DNA of 64,000 nucleotides from Aequorivita sp. CIP111184 (GTDB taxonomy: Bacteria; Bacteroidota; Bacteroidia; Flavobacteriales; Flavobacteriaceae). A program made the position numbers and the translations under genes. The stretch is taken from positions 1 to 64,000 of the forward strand of contig NZ_UEFQ01000030.1 in assembly GCF_900489465.1 (NCBI RefSeq). Direction: 5' to 3'. Shown here one piece after another: positions 1 to 9,471 of this stretch. The stretch's first letter is position 1. Every line of letters begins with the position of its first letter. The notes under the pieces were generated by a model. The model was not told where the DNA came from. It made no database searches and saw only the letters and a program-made list of their open reading frames with translations.

Positions 1-58
1 GTTAAATAACGGATGAAAATTTAAAAATTCGTAAATTACTTTATATAAACCCTGTTAT

Positions 59-442
59 ATGATAAAAACGTTGAATTTTGAATTTGGTGAAATACGGGTT
101 TTTAAAAACTTCGTTGTGGTTGTCATGAATGAGGGAATTACGGTTAAACCCGAATATAATGATGACTTGATTGCTATTTCAGAAAATTATTTTAGGGACA
201 GACCATTTGGATATATAACGTATCGAAAAAATTCCTATTCGGTTAATCCTATGGTTTATTTAAAAACTTCCAAAATCGAAAATTTAATAGCATTTGCAGT
301 TGTGTCGGATGATGCCCTTAGAATCAGGAATCTTGAGGTGGAAAGAAGATTTCTAACTAAGCCTTTTGAACATTTCAATAATCTAGATGACGCAAAAGAT
401 TGGGTCAACAAAATGATTAAGGATTTATCTCCTAAACTTTAA
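59..442 (+). CDS. Conserved small STAS/SpoIIAA-like protein
   Basis: A 127-residue protein with no signal peptide or membrane segment. The pattern GYITYRKNSYSVNP followed by a run with LIAFAVVSDD and a C-terminal helix rich in charged residues is, from memory, typical of a family common in Flavobacteriaceae with a STAS/SEC14-like alpha-beta fold; the exact function is unknown to me. It is probably cytoplasmic. Its stop codon overlaps the stop of the convergent downstream gene by 4 bases, so neither has a separate terminator. Family recognition is moderate; function is not assigned. Confidence 0.7.
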   Translation: MIKTLNFEFGEIRVFKNFVVVVMNEGITVKPEYNDDLIAISENYFRDRPFGYITYRKNSYSVNPMVYLKTSKIENLIAFAVVSDDALRIRNLEVERRFLTKPFEHFNNLDDAKDWVNKMIKDLSPKL

Positions 443-1326
443 AAATTTATTATTTTAAAAGATTTTTTGCTATCCCCCAATCCATTTACTAAAAGAATAT
501 ACATACCGTTTTGATAATTTGATAAATCAACATTAATTGACTTTTGATTATCATTGGTTATTAATTTAAGTTGTTTCCCAGACAGGTTGAAAATTTTAAC
601 ACTCTTCACGTTTTGTGCATTACTTAAAACACAAATGCCAGTATTGTTCTGTTTTGAAATTACTACTTCATCTAAATTATGTTTTTTTACATTCAGATGG
701 ATCGGTATGCAGTCATTGATAGAATCTAAATTTGCATAAAAAATTTCGGTGTTTTTAAAAAAACAACTTAAGTGGCCGGCACCATTAATATCGGGATTAC
801 CTCCGGGGGCATTAATTATAGATAAAGACCCAGCTCCTTCTACCCAAACAGAATTTTCGGTACTTATTGTATTTCCTGGCGCAGGTGAAAAATAAAAATG
901 CCTGTATTCATTACCATCCGCTAAAGGCCTTTCAATTATTGAATCAAGTACAAAATTACCTCCATCCTGCGGAAAGGGGCTATAGGGGTTTAGCATATTG
1001 AATGTATCTCCTTCATTCAACGAAAAATCATAAAGCAGAAATTCTTCATTTTGGCCCTGAGCTACAAAATTCAAAAAAACTTTTTTGTTGTTAACCTCTT
1101 CGCGAAGCAAAAAAGTACGGGAGATATAATGAAAGCCGTCTAAAATTTTATAATTCTTACCATCAACAATTGTATCTCCGTTTGTATAATAAACGTCTGT
1201 CAAACAGCCCGAAAAACATGAAGTTACGTGCCATTCATTCAAATTGTCCAACAATGGTTTGTATGCTTGCGCATAAATACTAAAGCTAAAAAAAGTAAAA
1301 ATTGAAAATAGTAAAATTCTTTTCAT
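439..1326 (-). CDS. Secreted protein with T9SS type A sorting domain
   Basis: A 295-residue protein beginning with a clear Sec signal peptide (hydrophobic segment to about residue 19, ending YAQA). The last 70-80 residues carry the Por/T9SS sorting signature: a strand with VKSVKIFNLSGKQLKLI, then the segment YQNGMYILLVNG and a terminal KSFKIINF. This predicts export across the inner membrane by Sec and across the outer membrane by the type 9 system, with C-terminal cleavage. The central 200 residues (many Asn, Gly and aromatic residues) match no domain I recognise. Likely a surface or released protein of unknown role. Confidence 0.85.
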   Translation of the reverse strand: MKRILLFSIFTFFSFSIYAQAYKPLLDNLNEWHVTSCFSGCLTDVYYTNGDTIVDGKNYKILDGFHYISRTFLLREEVNNKKVFLNFVAQGQNEEFLLYDFSLNEGDTFNMLNPYSPFPQDGGNFVLDSIIERPLADGNEYRHFYFSPAPGNTISTENSVWVEGAGSLSIINAPGGNPDINGAGHLSCFFKNTEIFYANLDSINDCIPIHLNVKKHNLDEVVISKQNNTGICVLSNAQNVKSVKIFNLSGKQLKLITNDNQKSINVDLSNYQNGMYILLVNGLGDSKKSFKIINF

Positions 1327-1343
1327 AAGCTGTATTATAAAAA

Positions 1344-2855
1344 TTATCCAAATAATATTTCTGAATCTATATCTAAAGATTGTAAAAATGCTACACTCGC
1401 GTGAATATCATCAGCCAAGATTCTATCGTTCTCTATAAATGAAACTACCGAACGGTAAGGCTTTAAAAACGATTCAACAAATGGTGAAGATTTTTTTTCG
1501 GTTCTAAAGCTAAGTGCCTGAGAGGCGTTCATTAATTCAATAGATAAAATTGTTTCTATATTGTCAATAACACGTAAACACTTTGTAGCTCCGTTAGCGC
1601 CCATACTCACGTGGTCTTCCTGCCCATTTGAAGAAACAATGGAATCTACTGAAGCTGGAGTAGCCAACTGTTTGTTCTGGCTAACAATGCTTGCAGCGGT
1701 ATATTGTGGAATCATAAACCCACTGTTTAAACCGGGATTATTTACTAAAAAAGCTGGTAAATCACGGAGTCCCGAAACAAGTTGATAGGTTCTTCTTTCT
1801 GAAATATTACCCAATTCGGCCATCGCAATCGCTAAATAATCTAATGCGAGCGCCAGAGGTTGTCCGTGAAAATTTCCACCAGAAATAATAAGGTCTTCTT
1901 TTACAAATATGTTGGGATTGTCTGTTACTGAATTGATTTCTGTCTTAAATGTTTTATGTACAAAATGCAAGGTGTCTTTTGTTGCCCCATGAACTTGTGG
2001 AATGCACCGAAAAGAATAGGGATCCTGAACATTTTTCTTTTCGGAAAGACCCAACTCGCTTCCTTCCAGAAATTCTAAAATCTGCTCGGCAGTTTTTACC
2101 TGACCTCTGTGCGGTCGCACTAAATGTACCAAAGCATTATAGGGGCTCATATTACAATCAAAAGCATCTATTGAAATTGCACCAACTAGATCTGCCAAGT
2201 AGGATAGCTTATAACTTTTCAAAAGGCAATAAACTCCATAAGCACTCATAAATTGAGTACCATTCAGCAATGCCAATCCTTCTTTTGCTTGTAGCTTAAT
2301 GGGTTCCCAATTAAAATTTTTCAACATTTTTTCTGAAGAAATTCTTTGGCCGCCAGAATAAACTTCGCCTTTCCCAATAAGGGGTAAAGAAAGATGGGCC
2401 AATGGAGCCAAATCGCCCGAAGCGCCTAAACTTCCTTGCGAATATATTACCGGTAAAATATCGTTATTGTAAAAATCAATTAACCTTTGCACAGTTTCAA
2501 TCTGTACCCCGCTGTATCCATAACTTAGCGATTGTATTTTTAACAAAAGCATCAATTTAATAATGGGTTTTGGAACAAATTCACCTGTGCCACAAGCGTG
2601 AGACATTACTAGGTTTTCTTGTAACTGGGAAAGGTTTTCGGTTGAAATTTTCACATTGCACAAAGAGCCAAAGCCTGTGTTTATTCCATACACAGGAGTT
2701 TCGTTGTCCTTCATTTTATGAACAAGATATTCTCTCGATTTTTTTATATTTAATTGTGCTTCTTCAGATAGCTCCAGAGTTTTGTGTTTATCAACAATAT
2801 CTTTAACGGAAGACAAGTCCAAAATTTCTGAACTTATGTAATGAGTTTCTTGCAT
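1344..2855 (-). CDS. hutH: Histidine ammonia-lyase
   Basis: A 503-residue cytoplasmic enzyme, the normal length for the family, that converts L-histidine to urocanate plus ammonia, the first step of histidine degradation. The Ala-Ser-Gly triplet that cyclises into the MIO electrophile is at residues 145-147 within GSLGASGDLAPLAH, and the catalytic Tyr of YGINTGFG is at residue 56. The later motifs QDPYSFRCIPQVHGA and NGQEDHVSMG are also intact. No other hut genes are adjacent, so the gene stands alone here. A -7 box (2875-2882) 19 nt before the ATG supports the start. Tyrosine or phenylalanine ammonia-lyase activity is a less likely alternative. Confidence 0.95.
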   Translation of the reverse strand: MQETHYISSEILDLSSVKDIVDKHKTLELSEEAQLNIKKSREYLVHKMKDNETPVYGINTGFGSLCNVKISTENLSQLQENLVMSHACGTGEFVPKPIIKLMLLLKIQSLSYGYSGVQIETVQRLIDFYNNDILPVIYSQGSLGASGDLAPLAHLSLPLIGKGEVYSGGQRISSEKMLKNFNWEPIKLQAKEGLALLNGTQFMSAYGVYCLLKSYKLSYLADLVGAISIDAFDCNMSPYNALVHLVRPHRGQVKTAEQILEFLEGSELGLSEKKNVQDPYSFRCIPQVHGATKDTLHFVHKTFKTEINSVTDNPNIFVKEDLIISGGNFHGQPLALALDYLAIAMAELGNISERRTYQLVSGLRDLPAFLVNNPGLNSGFMIPQYTAASIVSQNKQLATPASVDSIVSSNGQEDHVSMGANGATKCLRVIDNIETILSIELMNASQALSFRTEKKSSPFVESFLKPYRSVVSFIENDRILADDIHASVAFLQSLDIDSEILFG

Positions 2856-2874
2856 TTGGAAGGTAAGATTTCCA

Positions 2875-2882
2875 CAAAAATA
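2875..2882 (-). promoter_or_regulatory. Promoter -7 box of hutH
   Basis: TATTTTTG on the minus strand matches the Bacteroidota -7 consensus TAnnTTTG and lies 19 nt before the hutH ATG. No convincing TTTG at -33 is visible. Confidence 0.5.
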
Positions 2883-3051
2883 GTATTTTTTAGTTGTCAG
2901 CCACTCTTTCTTTCACCCAAAAGCACTCTGTTTAATTTCTACTAAAATAGGTTCAACAACAAAATTATATCGAAAAATTAACAATGCGTAATGGAAAGAA
3001 ATATTTACGCTATATGTAATTTTACACTAATCAATTAAAATTTAAAAAGTA

Positions 3052-4419
3052 ATGAAAAAATTGAGTTTAATCGTTTTGGTTTTATTTATCATTTCCTGCA
3101 AACAGGAAGAAAAACCACCGTATTCTATAATTAATGGAACTGTTCAAAATAATATCGCTCAGACCGTTTTTGTTCGCGGAAATAATTTTGAATCCCGTAT
3201 TCAGATTGGTGAAAATGGAACATTTGCAGATACCCTTCGTATAAGTGAAGATGGTTTTTATGAGATGTATGTGGGGCGTGAGCGTACTGGCATCTATCTT
3301 GAAAAGGGAAAAAATCTTTCCGTAAATTTAAATGCAGATGAATTTGACGAAACACTTAAATATTCTGGAGATTTAGCTAACATCAATAATTTTTTAGCGG
3401 CAAAATATCTTTGGAACGAAACAAATCTTGACTTTAAAGAAGTATTCTCTATGGATGAAGAAAACTTTTTAAAGCAACTGAACAGCAATCAGACAAGTAT
3501 TGATAGTCTTTATTCAGCAAGCAAAATCTCCAATGATGATTTTAAGAATAAGCTTGCGGAAGAAGACAATTATACGCGTGCAATTATGTTAGAAAATTAT
3601 AAAGACGCACATCGCTATTATATAGGAGATCAAAGTTTTAGGGTTTCCAGCGATTTTTATGATGAATTGAAAAACATAAATTATAAAGATACTCTTGCAT
3701 ATAGAAATTCAGTAGCTTACCAGAGTTTACTGGATGCACATTTTACTAGGTTAGTAAACGAAGAAACTTTCGAAAGCGGAAATAATAACCAAACCGTAAT
3801 GTATCTAAAAAAGGTAAATGAAACATTGCCAAATGGATATGCGAAAGATAAAATAATGAGTTCTTATTTACAGTTTTCTTTAAAACCAGATAGTTCTCTT
3901 AATGAAGCATATAACATCTATAAGAATAGCAATCCAAATCCTGAAAATCTCGCAAAGATTACAGAACACTACAACAAGTTGAAAGAAATTACGGAAGGAA
4001 GCCCCTCTCCTACTTTCAATTACGAAAACCACAAAGGTGGAACCACTTCATTGGCCGACTTAAAAGGCAAATATATTTATATAGATGTTTGGGCCACTTG
4101 GTGTGGACCTTGTCTTCGAGAAATACCCTCACTGAAAGAAGTTGAAAAAGATTACAATAATAAAAATGTTCAATTTGTGAGCATTTCCATAGATGAAGCC
4201 AAAGATTATGATAAATGGAAAGCTATGGTTGCTGAAAAGCAATTAGGTGGAATACAGTTAATGGCAGATAGCAATTGGAAATCAAAATTTGTAGAAGACT
4301 ACGCCATAATGGGAATTCCACGATTTATATTGATAGATCCTAAGGGAAATATAGTTTCTGCCGATGCGCCGAGACCTTCAGACCCTGAGTTGAGAAAAAC
4401 TTTTGATGGGTTGATGTAA
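3052..4419 (+). CDS. TlpA-like thioredoxin lipoprotein
   Basis: A 455-residue lipoprotein: hydrophobic N-terminus followed by lipobox FIISC with Cys16. The N-terminal 100 residues resemble the beta-rich DUF4369-type domain found in Bacteroidota thioredoxin lipoproteins; a helical linker covers residues 100-310. The C-terminal thioredoxin domain has the active site WCGPC at 350-354 and the cis-proline in GIPRF near residue 423. Expected role: periplasmic membrane-anchored disulfide reduction or exchange (TlpA/ResA family); the partner protein is unknown. A strong inverted repeat follows the stop codon and separates it from the convergent nnr gene. Confidence 0.9.
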   Translation: MKKLSLIVLVLFIISCKQEEKPPYSIINGTVQNNIAQTVFVRGNNFESRIQIGENGTFADTLRISEDGFYEMYVGRERTGIYLEKGKNLSVNLNADEFDETLKYSGDLANINNFLAAKYLWNETNLDFKEVFSMDEENFLKQLNSNQTSIDSLYSASKISNDDFKNKLAEEDNYTRAIMLENYKDAHRYYIGDQSFRVSSDFYDELKNINYKDTLAYRNSVAYQSLLDAHFTRLVNEETFESGNNNQTVMYLKKVNETLPNGYAKDKIMSSYLQFSLKPDSSLNEAYNIYKNSNPNPENLAKITEHYNKLKEITEGSPSPTFNYENHKGGTTSLADLKGKYIYIDVWATWCGPCLREIPSLKEVEKDYNNKNVQFVSISIDEAKDYDKWKAMVAEKQLGGIQLMADSNWKSKFVEDYAIMGIPRFILIDPKGNIVSADAPRPSDPELRKTFDGLM

Positions 4420-4440
4420 TCAGCTTTTAGATTAATTTTT

Positions 4441-4483
4441 TAGCCACGAATTCACGAAGAAATCATTCGTGAATTCGTGGCTA
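4441..4483. terminator. Bidirectional hairpin, perfect 18-bp arms
   Basis: The arms at 4441-4458 and 4466-4483 are perfect reverse complements with a 7-nt loop, and each contains an inner GAATTC. It lies between convergent genes and is followed by CTTTTT on the plus strand, so it should terminate transcription from at least the left. A similar phrase is, from memory, repeated in other Flavobacteria, so it may be a dispersed palindromic repeat reused as a terminator. Confidence 0.75.
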
Positions 4484-4505
4484 ACTTTTTAAATTAATTA
4501 TTTGT

Positions 4506-6032
4506 TTATTCTTCATGTTCTTCTCTTGCAAATAGATCTAAATATGCTTCTGCAATACTTTCTATAATATCACCCGCCATTATAGCTTCATGTCCCATCT
4601 GCCCCGCAGCAATATCGCCCGCAAGACCGTGCATATAAACCCCAAAAACCGATGCAAGTAAAGGATCGTACCCTTGGGAAAGCAAACCAGTAATTACACC
4701 GCTCAACGCATCGCCACTTCCGGCCGTTGCCATTCCAGGATTTCCAGAGGAATTTACATAGAGCTTATCGCCATAAACTGTGATTGTATAAGCACCTTTT
4801 ATGATCACTACAACTTGATGTTTATCTGAGAACTTCTTTACTTTTTCAAGTTTGTCATAATCGTTTTTCCATGCTCCAATAAGTCGTTTCAACTCGCCAG
4901 GATGTGGTGTTAAAATGGAGTTTTTTGGCAGTAATTTTAGCAGTTCTTTATTTTCAGAAATATTGTTTAGTGCATCTGCGTCTATTACAAAAGGAACTTT
5001 GCTGTCTTTGAATAGGCTCTTCAAAGCTTCCACTGTAGCTTTATTTTTTCCGATCCCCATGCCAATTCCAATAGCGGAAGGTTCAAAATCCACTGCAACT
5101 TTACTTATAAATTCTTCCTCTTTATCTGTAATTACCATCGCTTCCGGAATAGTGGTTTGCAGAATATTGTAGCCACATTTCGGAACAAAAGCCGTTACCA
5201 TTCCAGCACCAATCCTGAAAGCAGCGGTTGTTGAAAGTACAGCAGCACCAATTTTTCCATAACTTCCCGCAACTATAAATGCGTGACCATAGTTTCCTTT
5301 GTGTCCAAATTTTTCTCGTGGTTGATAAAATCGCTGCGCTTCCGATTTTGAAATTATTTGAGCCAAAGGTTCTGTTTTTTGAAAGTATTCTATGTCTAAA
5401 CCAATTTCCAAAACATCAAAATTTGAAACGAAACTAGCTGTTTCAGGCAAAAAGAATGCGAGTTTTGGCGCTTGAAAAGTCAAGGTGTGATTTGCTTTTA
5501 AAACTGCTTCTTTATCTTTCAAAGGCGAATTGGAAAAAAGACCACTGGGAATATCAATCGCCAATTTAAAGGCTTTGCTTTCATTAAGATATTGTATCAA
5601 TTTTTTTACCCAACCTGAGGGGCACCGATTCAATCCTATTCCAAAAATTCCATCTACAATTATATCTTCACTATTTATCTCTGGAAAATCCGCTTCGCTT
5701 TTCATCAAAATGGGCCATTTCTTGGTCACATTTTTAATTTTATCATAATTGAGCAGAAAGTTTTTGGAACGCTTGTCGCTACAATTTACAACGTACACAA
5801 TCACGTTATAGCCATGTTCAATCAGCAGCCTTCCAAGAACCAATCCATCACCTCCATTATCGCCAATACCACAGAAAATGCGGATGGGCACAGGTGCGCC
5901 CTTTAGCCGTTGGTGCAGCCATTGGAATATTTGCGTAGCCGCGCGTTCCATCAATGCTTCTGAAGTGATTTGTTGTTTTTCAACGGTGGCCTTGTCGGCT
6001 TCATAGAATTGTTCTGCAGAAAATATTTTCAT
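4506..6032 (-). CDS. nnr: Bifunctional NAD(P)HX epimerase/dehydratase
   Basis: A 508-residue fusion of the two metabolite-repair activities that restore hydrated NADH and NADPH. The N-terminal YjeF-type epimerase domain (about 1-215) has GIGDNGGDG at 55-63, a DGIFGIG segment around 127-133 and AIDIPSG at 158-164. The C-terminal ribokinase-like ADP-dependent dehydratase domain (about 225-505) has KFGHKGNYGHAF, TPHPGEL and the anion-hole segment AGSGDALSG. Length and domain order are normal. It is cytosolic and transcribed alone, convergent with the upstream TlpA-like gene. Confidence 0.95.
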   Translation of the reverse strand: MKIFSAEQFYEADKATVEKQQITSEALMERAATQIFQWLHQRLKGAPVPIRIFCGIGDNGGDGLVLGRLLIEHGYNVIVYVVNCSDKRSKNFLLNYDKIKNVTKKWPILMKSEADFPEINSEDIIVDGIFGIGLNRCPSGWVKKLIQYLNESKAFKLAIDIPSGLFSNSPLKDKEAVLKANHTLTFQAPKLAFFLPETASFVSNFDVLEIGLDIEYFQKTEPLAQIISKSEAQRFYQPREKFGHKGNYGHAFIVAGSYGKIGAAVLSTTAAFRIGAGMVTAFVPKCGYNILQTTIPEAMVITDKEEEFISKVAVDFEPSAIGIGMGIGKNKATVEALKSLFKDSKVPFVIDADALNNISENKELLKLLPKNSILTPHPGELKRLIGAWKNDYDKLEKVKKFSDKHQVVVIIKGAYTITVYGDKLYVNSSGNPGMATAGSGDALSGVITGLLSQGYDPLLASVFGVYMHGLAGDIAAGQMGHEAIMAGDIIESIAEAYLDLFAREEHEE

Positions 6033-6198
6033 CTATAACTTATTTTAAAAATTCATTATAATAATTTCAAATTGGCAGGTTTGTTGTTCATTAAGTCAAA
6101 GATAACATTCCCTCGCTTTGTTGAAAAGAAGGTTTATAACTAATTGTTCATCCTTCGAAAACACCATAGATAATTTATAATTTTAAAAAAAATACATA

Positions 6199-6615
6199 AT
6201 GGAAACAAGAGATAGTATACTTCTTAGTATGCGCCCCGAAATCCCTTCCGCCAAAATCACAACAAATATGTCTGCCGATGAATGTTTTCAAAATAAAACA
6301 TTACGGCCAGTTGTAAAACTGCAGAAAAATTTATTGTTGGCGGCTTTTAGAAACTACATTGCGAAGCATAAGAATGTATTTTATGATCTTAATGTTGAAA
6401 AGAAGTTGGATTATATTGAAAATGCGATTCAAAAGGATATTAAGTTTAGAAATTCGCTAAAAGGAATTATCATTGGGCATTTTACAATTGATGAATTTGA
6501 AATTTACATTCAAAATTCATCTGCATTAAACAAAAGGATGATGGATATTGTTAAAGAACGATTAAAAGATAATTTGCTATACTTGGACAGCGTTAATTTA
6601 TTAATCGCTCAGTAA
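6199..6615 (+). CDS. Conserved Flavobacteriaceae protein of unknown function
   Basis: A 138-residue soluble protein, mostly helical by composition, with the recognisable block IQKDIKFRNSLKGIIIGHF followed by SALNKRMMDIVKERL. I recall close relatives in many Flavobacteriaceae that are often labelled glyoxalase by automatic transfer, but I see no metal-ligand pattern of the VOC fold, so I do not support that label. It sits upstream of, and in the same direction as, the OmpA gene with a 114-nt gap that contains the porin's own -7 box, so it is probably a separate unit. Confidence 0.65.
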   Translation: METRDSILLSMRPEIPSAKITTNMSADECFQNKTLRPVVKLQKNLLLAAFRNYIAKHKNVFYDLNVEKKLDYIENAIQKDIKFRNSLKGIIIGHFTIDEFEIYIQNSSALNKRMMDIVKERLKDNLLYLDSVNLLIAQ

Positions 6616-6691
6616 GAGGAGTCTACAAACCTCAGTGTTTATAAGGGTTTGTTAAATGTTTTGTAAAGTCCGTCTATCATTTGGGCACATT

Positions 6692-6699
6692 TATATTTG
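6692..6699 (+). promoter_or_regulatory. Promoter -7 box of the OmpA-family gene
   Basis: TATATTTG matches TAnnTTTG and lies 30 nt before the ATG at 6730. It overlaps the left arm of a perfect 10-bp inverted repeat (6695-6704 and 6720-6729) whose right arm abuts the start codon. Confidence 0.6.
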
Positions 6700-6729
6700 T
6701 AGGTACTTTCGCCAAAAAAACCTACAAAT

Positions 6730-7980
6730 ATGAAAAAATTAGTACTTCCTTTATTACTTTTAAGCGCTTATTTTCTTTCTGCTCAGGAAGAAAAAAATTA
6801 TGATTTCAATAAATGGTCTATTGAAGTTTCAGGTGGATTCCACAAACCTTCAAGACCGTTTGCAGATAACTATTATTCAGATACACCAAGTTTTGGACAA
6901 GTGAGTGTAGGAACACGGTATATGTTCAACAATCGCTTCGGTCTTAAATTAGATTTTGGGTACAGCACCCTAAAAGAAGGAGATAACAGCCTTCCTTATG
7001 AAGCCAATTATTACCGCGGCTCTCTTCAGGGAGTTGCTAATCTTGGCTCTATTATGAAATTTGAAAGCTGGACCAACACTATCGGACTTCTATTTCATGC
7101 CGGGGGTGGATATTCACAATTGAGCCCTAAAAAACCCTTTGAGCTTGACGATAATGACGGTATGATGAACATTATTGCCGGTATTACTCCACAAATTAAA
7201 CTTGGTAACCGCGTTGCTTTGAACACAGACCTTTCCGTTATTGGTAATGTTGGCCAAAATTATACTTGGGATGGAACCCAATCTACCACAAATCGAGGTT
7301 TTGATGGAATGATAGTTAATTTTTCGGCTGGACTAACTTTTTATCTTGGTGCAAATGAAAAACACGCTGATTGGTCTCCACAGGAAGATATTTTGAAAGA
7401 AAGACTTGTTGATCTTGAAGAACGATTGGTAAAACTGGAAACAGATCTTATAGATTCTGACCAAGATGGTGTGCCAGATTATCTGGACCGCGAACCAAAC
7501 ACTATGTCTGGTGTAGCTGTTGACAGTAAAGGTGTGGCCGTAGATAAAAATAAAAATGGTATTCCTGATGAAATTGAAGCTCCTTTAGATAATCGTTACT
7601 TGAAAAAAGGTGATGTAGCGAATCAAAATAACAGTGTAGAAGAACTTTTAAATAAAGGATATGTAAACGTTTATTTCAAGTTTAATAGTGATAAGCCAGA
7701 AACCTACTCTTTGGAAGCTATCAATTATTTAATGAAATATATGAAAGATAATGCTTCTGCAAAAGCTGAATTAATTGGCTATGCCGATGAACTTGGTAAT
7801 CCGGAATACAACCAAACACTTTCAGAAAAAAGAGCAAAAAGAGTTTATGACATCTTAATTGCATCTGGAATTTCCGAAAGTAGATTGACTTACCGTGGAG
7901 GCGGTGAAGATTCTACCGTTGATAAATCTTCATCTCCTGCAAGACAGTTGGTGCGCAGAGTAACTTTCAGATTGAAATAG
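6730..7980 (+). CDS. OmpA-family outer membrane protein with TSP3-type calcium repeats
   Basis: A 416-residue outer-membrane protein with signal peptide ending LSAQEE. Residues about 25-215 form an OmpA-like beta barrel with alternating aromatic strands. A short coiled segment (about 222-240) leads to acidic thrombospondin-type-3-like repeats (DSDQDGVPDYLD and DKNKNGIPDEIE, about 243-283) that usually bind calcium. The C-terminal OmpA domain (about 305-416) contains the peptidoglycan-binding pattern LIGYADELGNPEYN followed by LSEKRAKRVYDIL. It should tether the outer membrane to peptidoglycan. The gene is monocistronic, with its own -7 box and a strong terminator. Confidence 0.93.
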   Translation: MKKLVLPLLLLSAYFLSAQEEKNYDFNKWSIEVSGGFHKPSRPFADNYYSDTPSFGQVSVGTRYMFNNRFGLKLDFGYSTLKEGDNSLPYEANYYRGSLQGVANLGSIMKFESWTNTIGLLFHAGGGYSQLSPKKPFELDDNDGMMNIIAGITPQIKLGNRVALNTDLSVIGNVGQNYTWDGTQSTTNRGFDGMIVNFSAGLTFYLGANEKHADWSPQEDILKERLVDLEERLVKLETDLIDSDQDGVPDYLDREPNTMSGVAVDSKGVAVDKNKNGIPDEIEAPLDNRYLKKGDVANQNNSVEELLNKGYVNVYFKFNSDKPETYSLEAINYLMKYMKDNASAKAELIGYADELGNPEYNQTLSEKRAKRVYDILIASGISESRLTYRGGGEDSTVDKSSSPARQLVRRVTFRLK

Positions 7981-8005
7981 AAAATTTAGAATATTAACAA
8001 AAGTA

Positions 8006-8033
8006 AGAGCCTCCAAATTGGAGGCTCTTTTTA
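8006..8033 (+). terminator. Rho-independent terminator after the OmpA gene
   Basis: The stem AGAGCCTCC (8006-8014) pairs with GGAGGCTCT (8020-8028) and is followed by a T run, 25 nt after the stop codon. Confidence 0.85.
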
Positions 8034-8052
8034 TATTTCAGTATTATTATAC

Positions 8053-8733
8053 TTATTCTAGAAGTGAGACACCATTTAAATCTGTAGTCAATACATCGCT
8101 CATGTAATTGAAAAACGGGCGTAGAAGTTGATAATGATAAATTAAGTTATCTTTAAAATCTGCGGCAAATACTTCTTCATCGGTGAACTTATGGTTTACA
8201 AAAAAACTTTTAAGTCGTATTAAATCAATATTTTGATTTTCTTTACTGAATCCTTTTGGGGCTGTCTTCACGGCATATTCCTGATTGAAATTTCCGAAGG
8301 ACTCTTTAAATTCTTTTTGAGCTAAAATCGCTCTTATTTCAGAACTATCCATTTCAAATTCTTTACGGATTCTGAGTAAATCCAAAGCATTTGGATCAAA
8401 AAAACCTCCAGCCATATAACTATTTCCCGATTCCAAACGCAAGTAATAACCTCCGCGTCTTTGTGCTCCTGTCCTGCTAAAGCTAACGCTTCTGTGAACG
8501 TTATAAGGTGTTTTATCATTGCTGAAACGAATGTCTCGGTTTATTCGAAATATTTTTGTTTGGCCAATCTCATCAGTTCTGCTTAAACCATTTTCAACAG
8601 CTGCATAAAATTCTTTTAATGCTTTTTCATTCGCCAAATATTCCTTTTTGTGTTCTTGCATCCACTCGCGGTTGTTATTCTTTTTTAGTTTTAAAAGGAA
8701 TTGAAATGCTGATTTAGGAATGGTAGAATTCAT
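8053..8733 (-). CDS. DUF2461 family protein
   Basis: A 226-residue soluble protein of the DUF2461 (TIGR02453) family. Recognisable features are the N-terminal FQFLLKLKKNNNREWMQEHK block, the FRINRDIRFSNDKTPYN segment and GGYYLRLE. Biochemical function is unknown for the family. It is convergent with the OmpA gene and shares the intervening terminator region. Length is normal for the family. Confidence 0.88.
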   Translation of the reverse strand: MNSTIPKSAFQFLLKLKKNNNREWMQEHKKEYLANEKALKEFYAAVENGLSRTDEIGQTKIFRINRDIRFSNDKTPYNVHRSVSFSRTGAQRRGGYYLRLESGNSYMAGGFFDPNALDLLRIRKEFEMDSSEIRAILAQKEFKESFGNFNQEYAVKTAPKGFSKENQNIDLIRLKSFFVNHKFTDEEVFAADFKDNLIYHYQLLRPFFNYMSDVLTTDLNGVSLLE

Positions 8734-8948
8734 CTTTTTTTAGTAAATATAAAGGTTAATGTGCTAAAGGAAAAGAGAGACTCTAAATTAACTTTCTTTC
8801 CTCATCCAGACTTTTTAGTTAGCTTTTAATAAAATCCTGAAAAGTAAATTTTGATAACATTTGAAATAATGAGCTTAATAGAAATCTGTCAGGATTTCAT
8901 TTATATTATATTGTATATTTATAACAACAACCGTAAAACCAATATATT

Positions 8949-9383
8949 ATGAATGCAACAACAAAACCAAACACGGCATTTTGGATAATCACTGTGCTCG
9001 CACTATTATGGAACATAGTAGGCGTTATTTTCTGGTTAATGGAACATTTTTTCATGACCGAAGAATTGAAAGCTGCCTATCCTCCTGAAGAACTTGAATT
9101 AATAAACAGTGCCCCATCTTGGGGAATCTATGTTTATGGAATTGCTGTTTTTGGTGGTTTATTGGCAAGTATATTGCTTTTGATTCGCAAAAAAATAGCT
9201 GTGGGTATTTTTGGAATTTCATTATTGGCCATTCTGCTTCTCCAAGGTTACTGGATTTTTGGTATGGACATCGTCGGCGTTATGGGCCCAGGATCAATGA
9301 TTATGCCTATTATTGTTATTGCCATTGCTATTTTTGAATATTTCTATAGCAAAGGAGCTGCACGAAATGGGTGGCTACAATAA
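8949..9383 (+). CDS. Four-helix membrane protein of unknown function
   Basis: A 144-residue inner-membrane protein with four predicted hydrophobic segments: about 10-30, 58-78, 82-105 and 112-133. A short acidic stretch (EELKAAYPPEELELI) lies between helices 1 and 2. Relatives are widespread in marine Bacteroidota as uncharacterised proteins; I cannot assign a function. It stands alone, convergent with the yitT-like gene. The 215 nt upstream are AT-rich with no clear TAnnTTTG box. Confidence 0.7.
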   Translation: MNATTKPNTAFWIITVLALLWNIVGVIFWLMEHFFMTEELKAAYPPEELELINSAPSWGIYVYGIAVFGGLLASILLLIRKKIAVGIFGISLLAILLLQGYWIFGMDIVGVMGPGSMIMPIIVIAIAIFEYFYSKGAARNGWLQ

Positions 9384-9471
9384 TTTAAAGGAACAGCATA
9401 AAGAAAGCTTTGGAGAAACAAAATTAGTGTCTATCCAAAGCTTTTTATCTGTGCTATTGATTCATAAAATA

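Noticed and set aside
6199-6615. Glyoxalase label for the 138-residue protein
   Set aside because: No VOC metal-ligand pattern or beta-alpha-beta repeats are visible; the label seems to be propagated by automatic annotation.
9119-9337. 72-codon frame inside the 144-residue membrane protein gene
   Set aside because: Same-strand shifted frame with Cys/Tyr/Trp-rich composition typical of a shadow.
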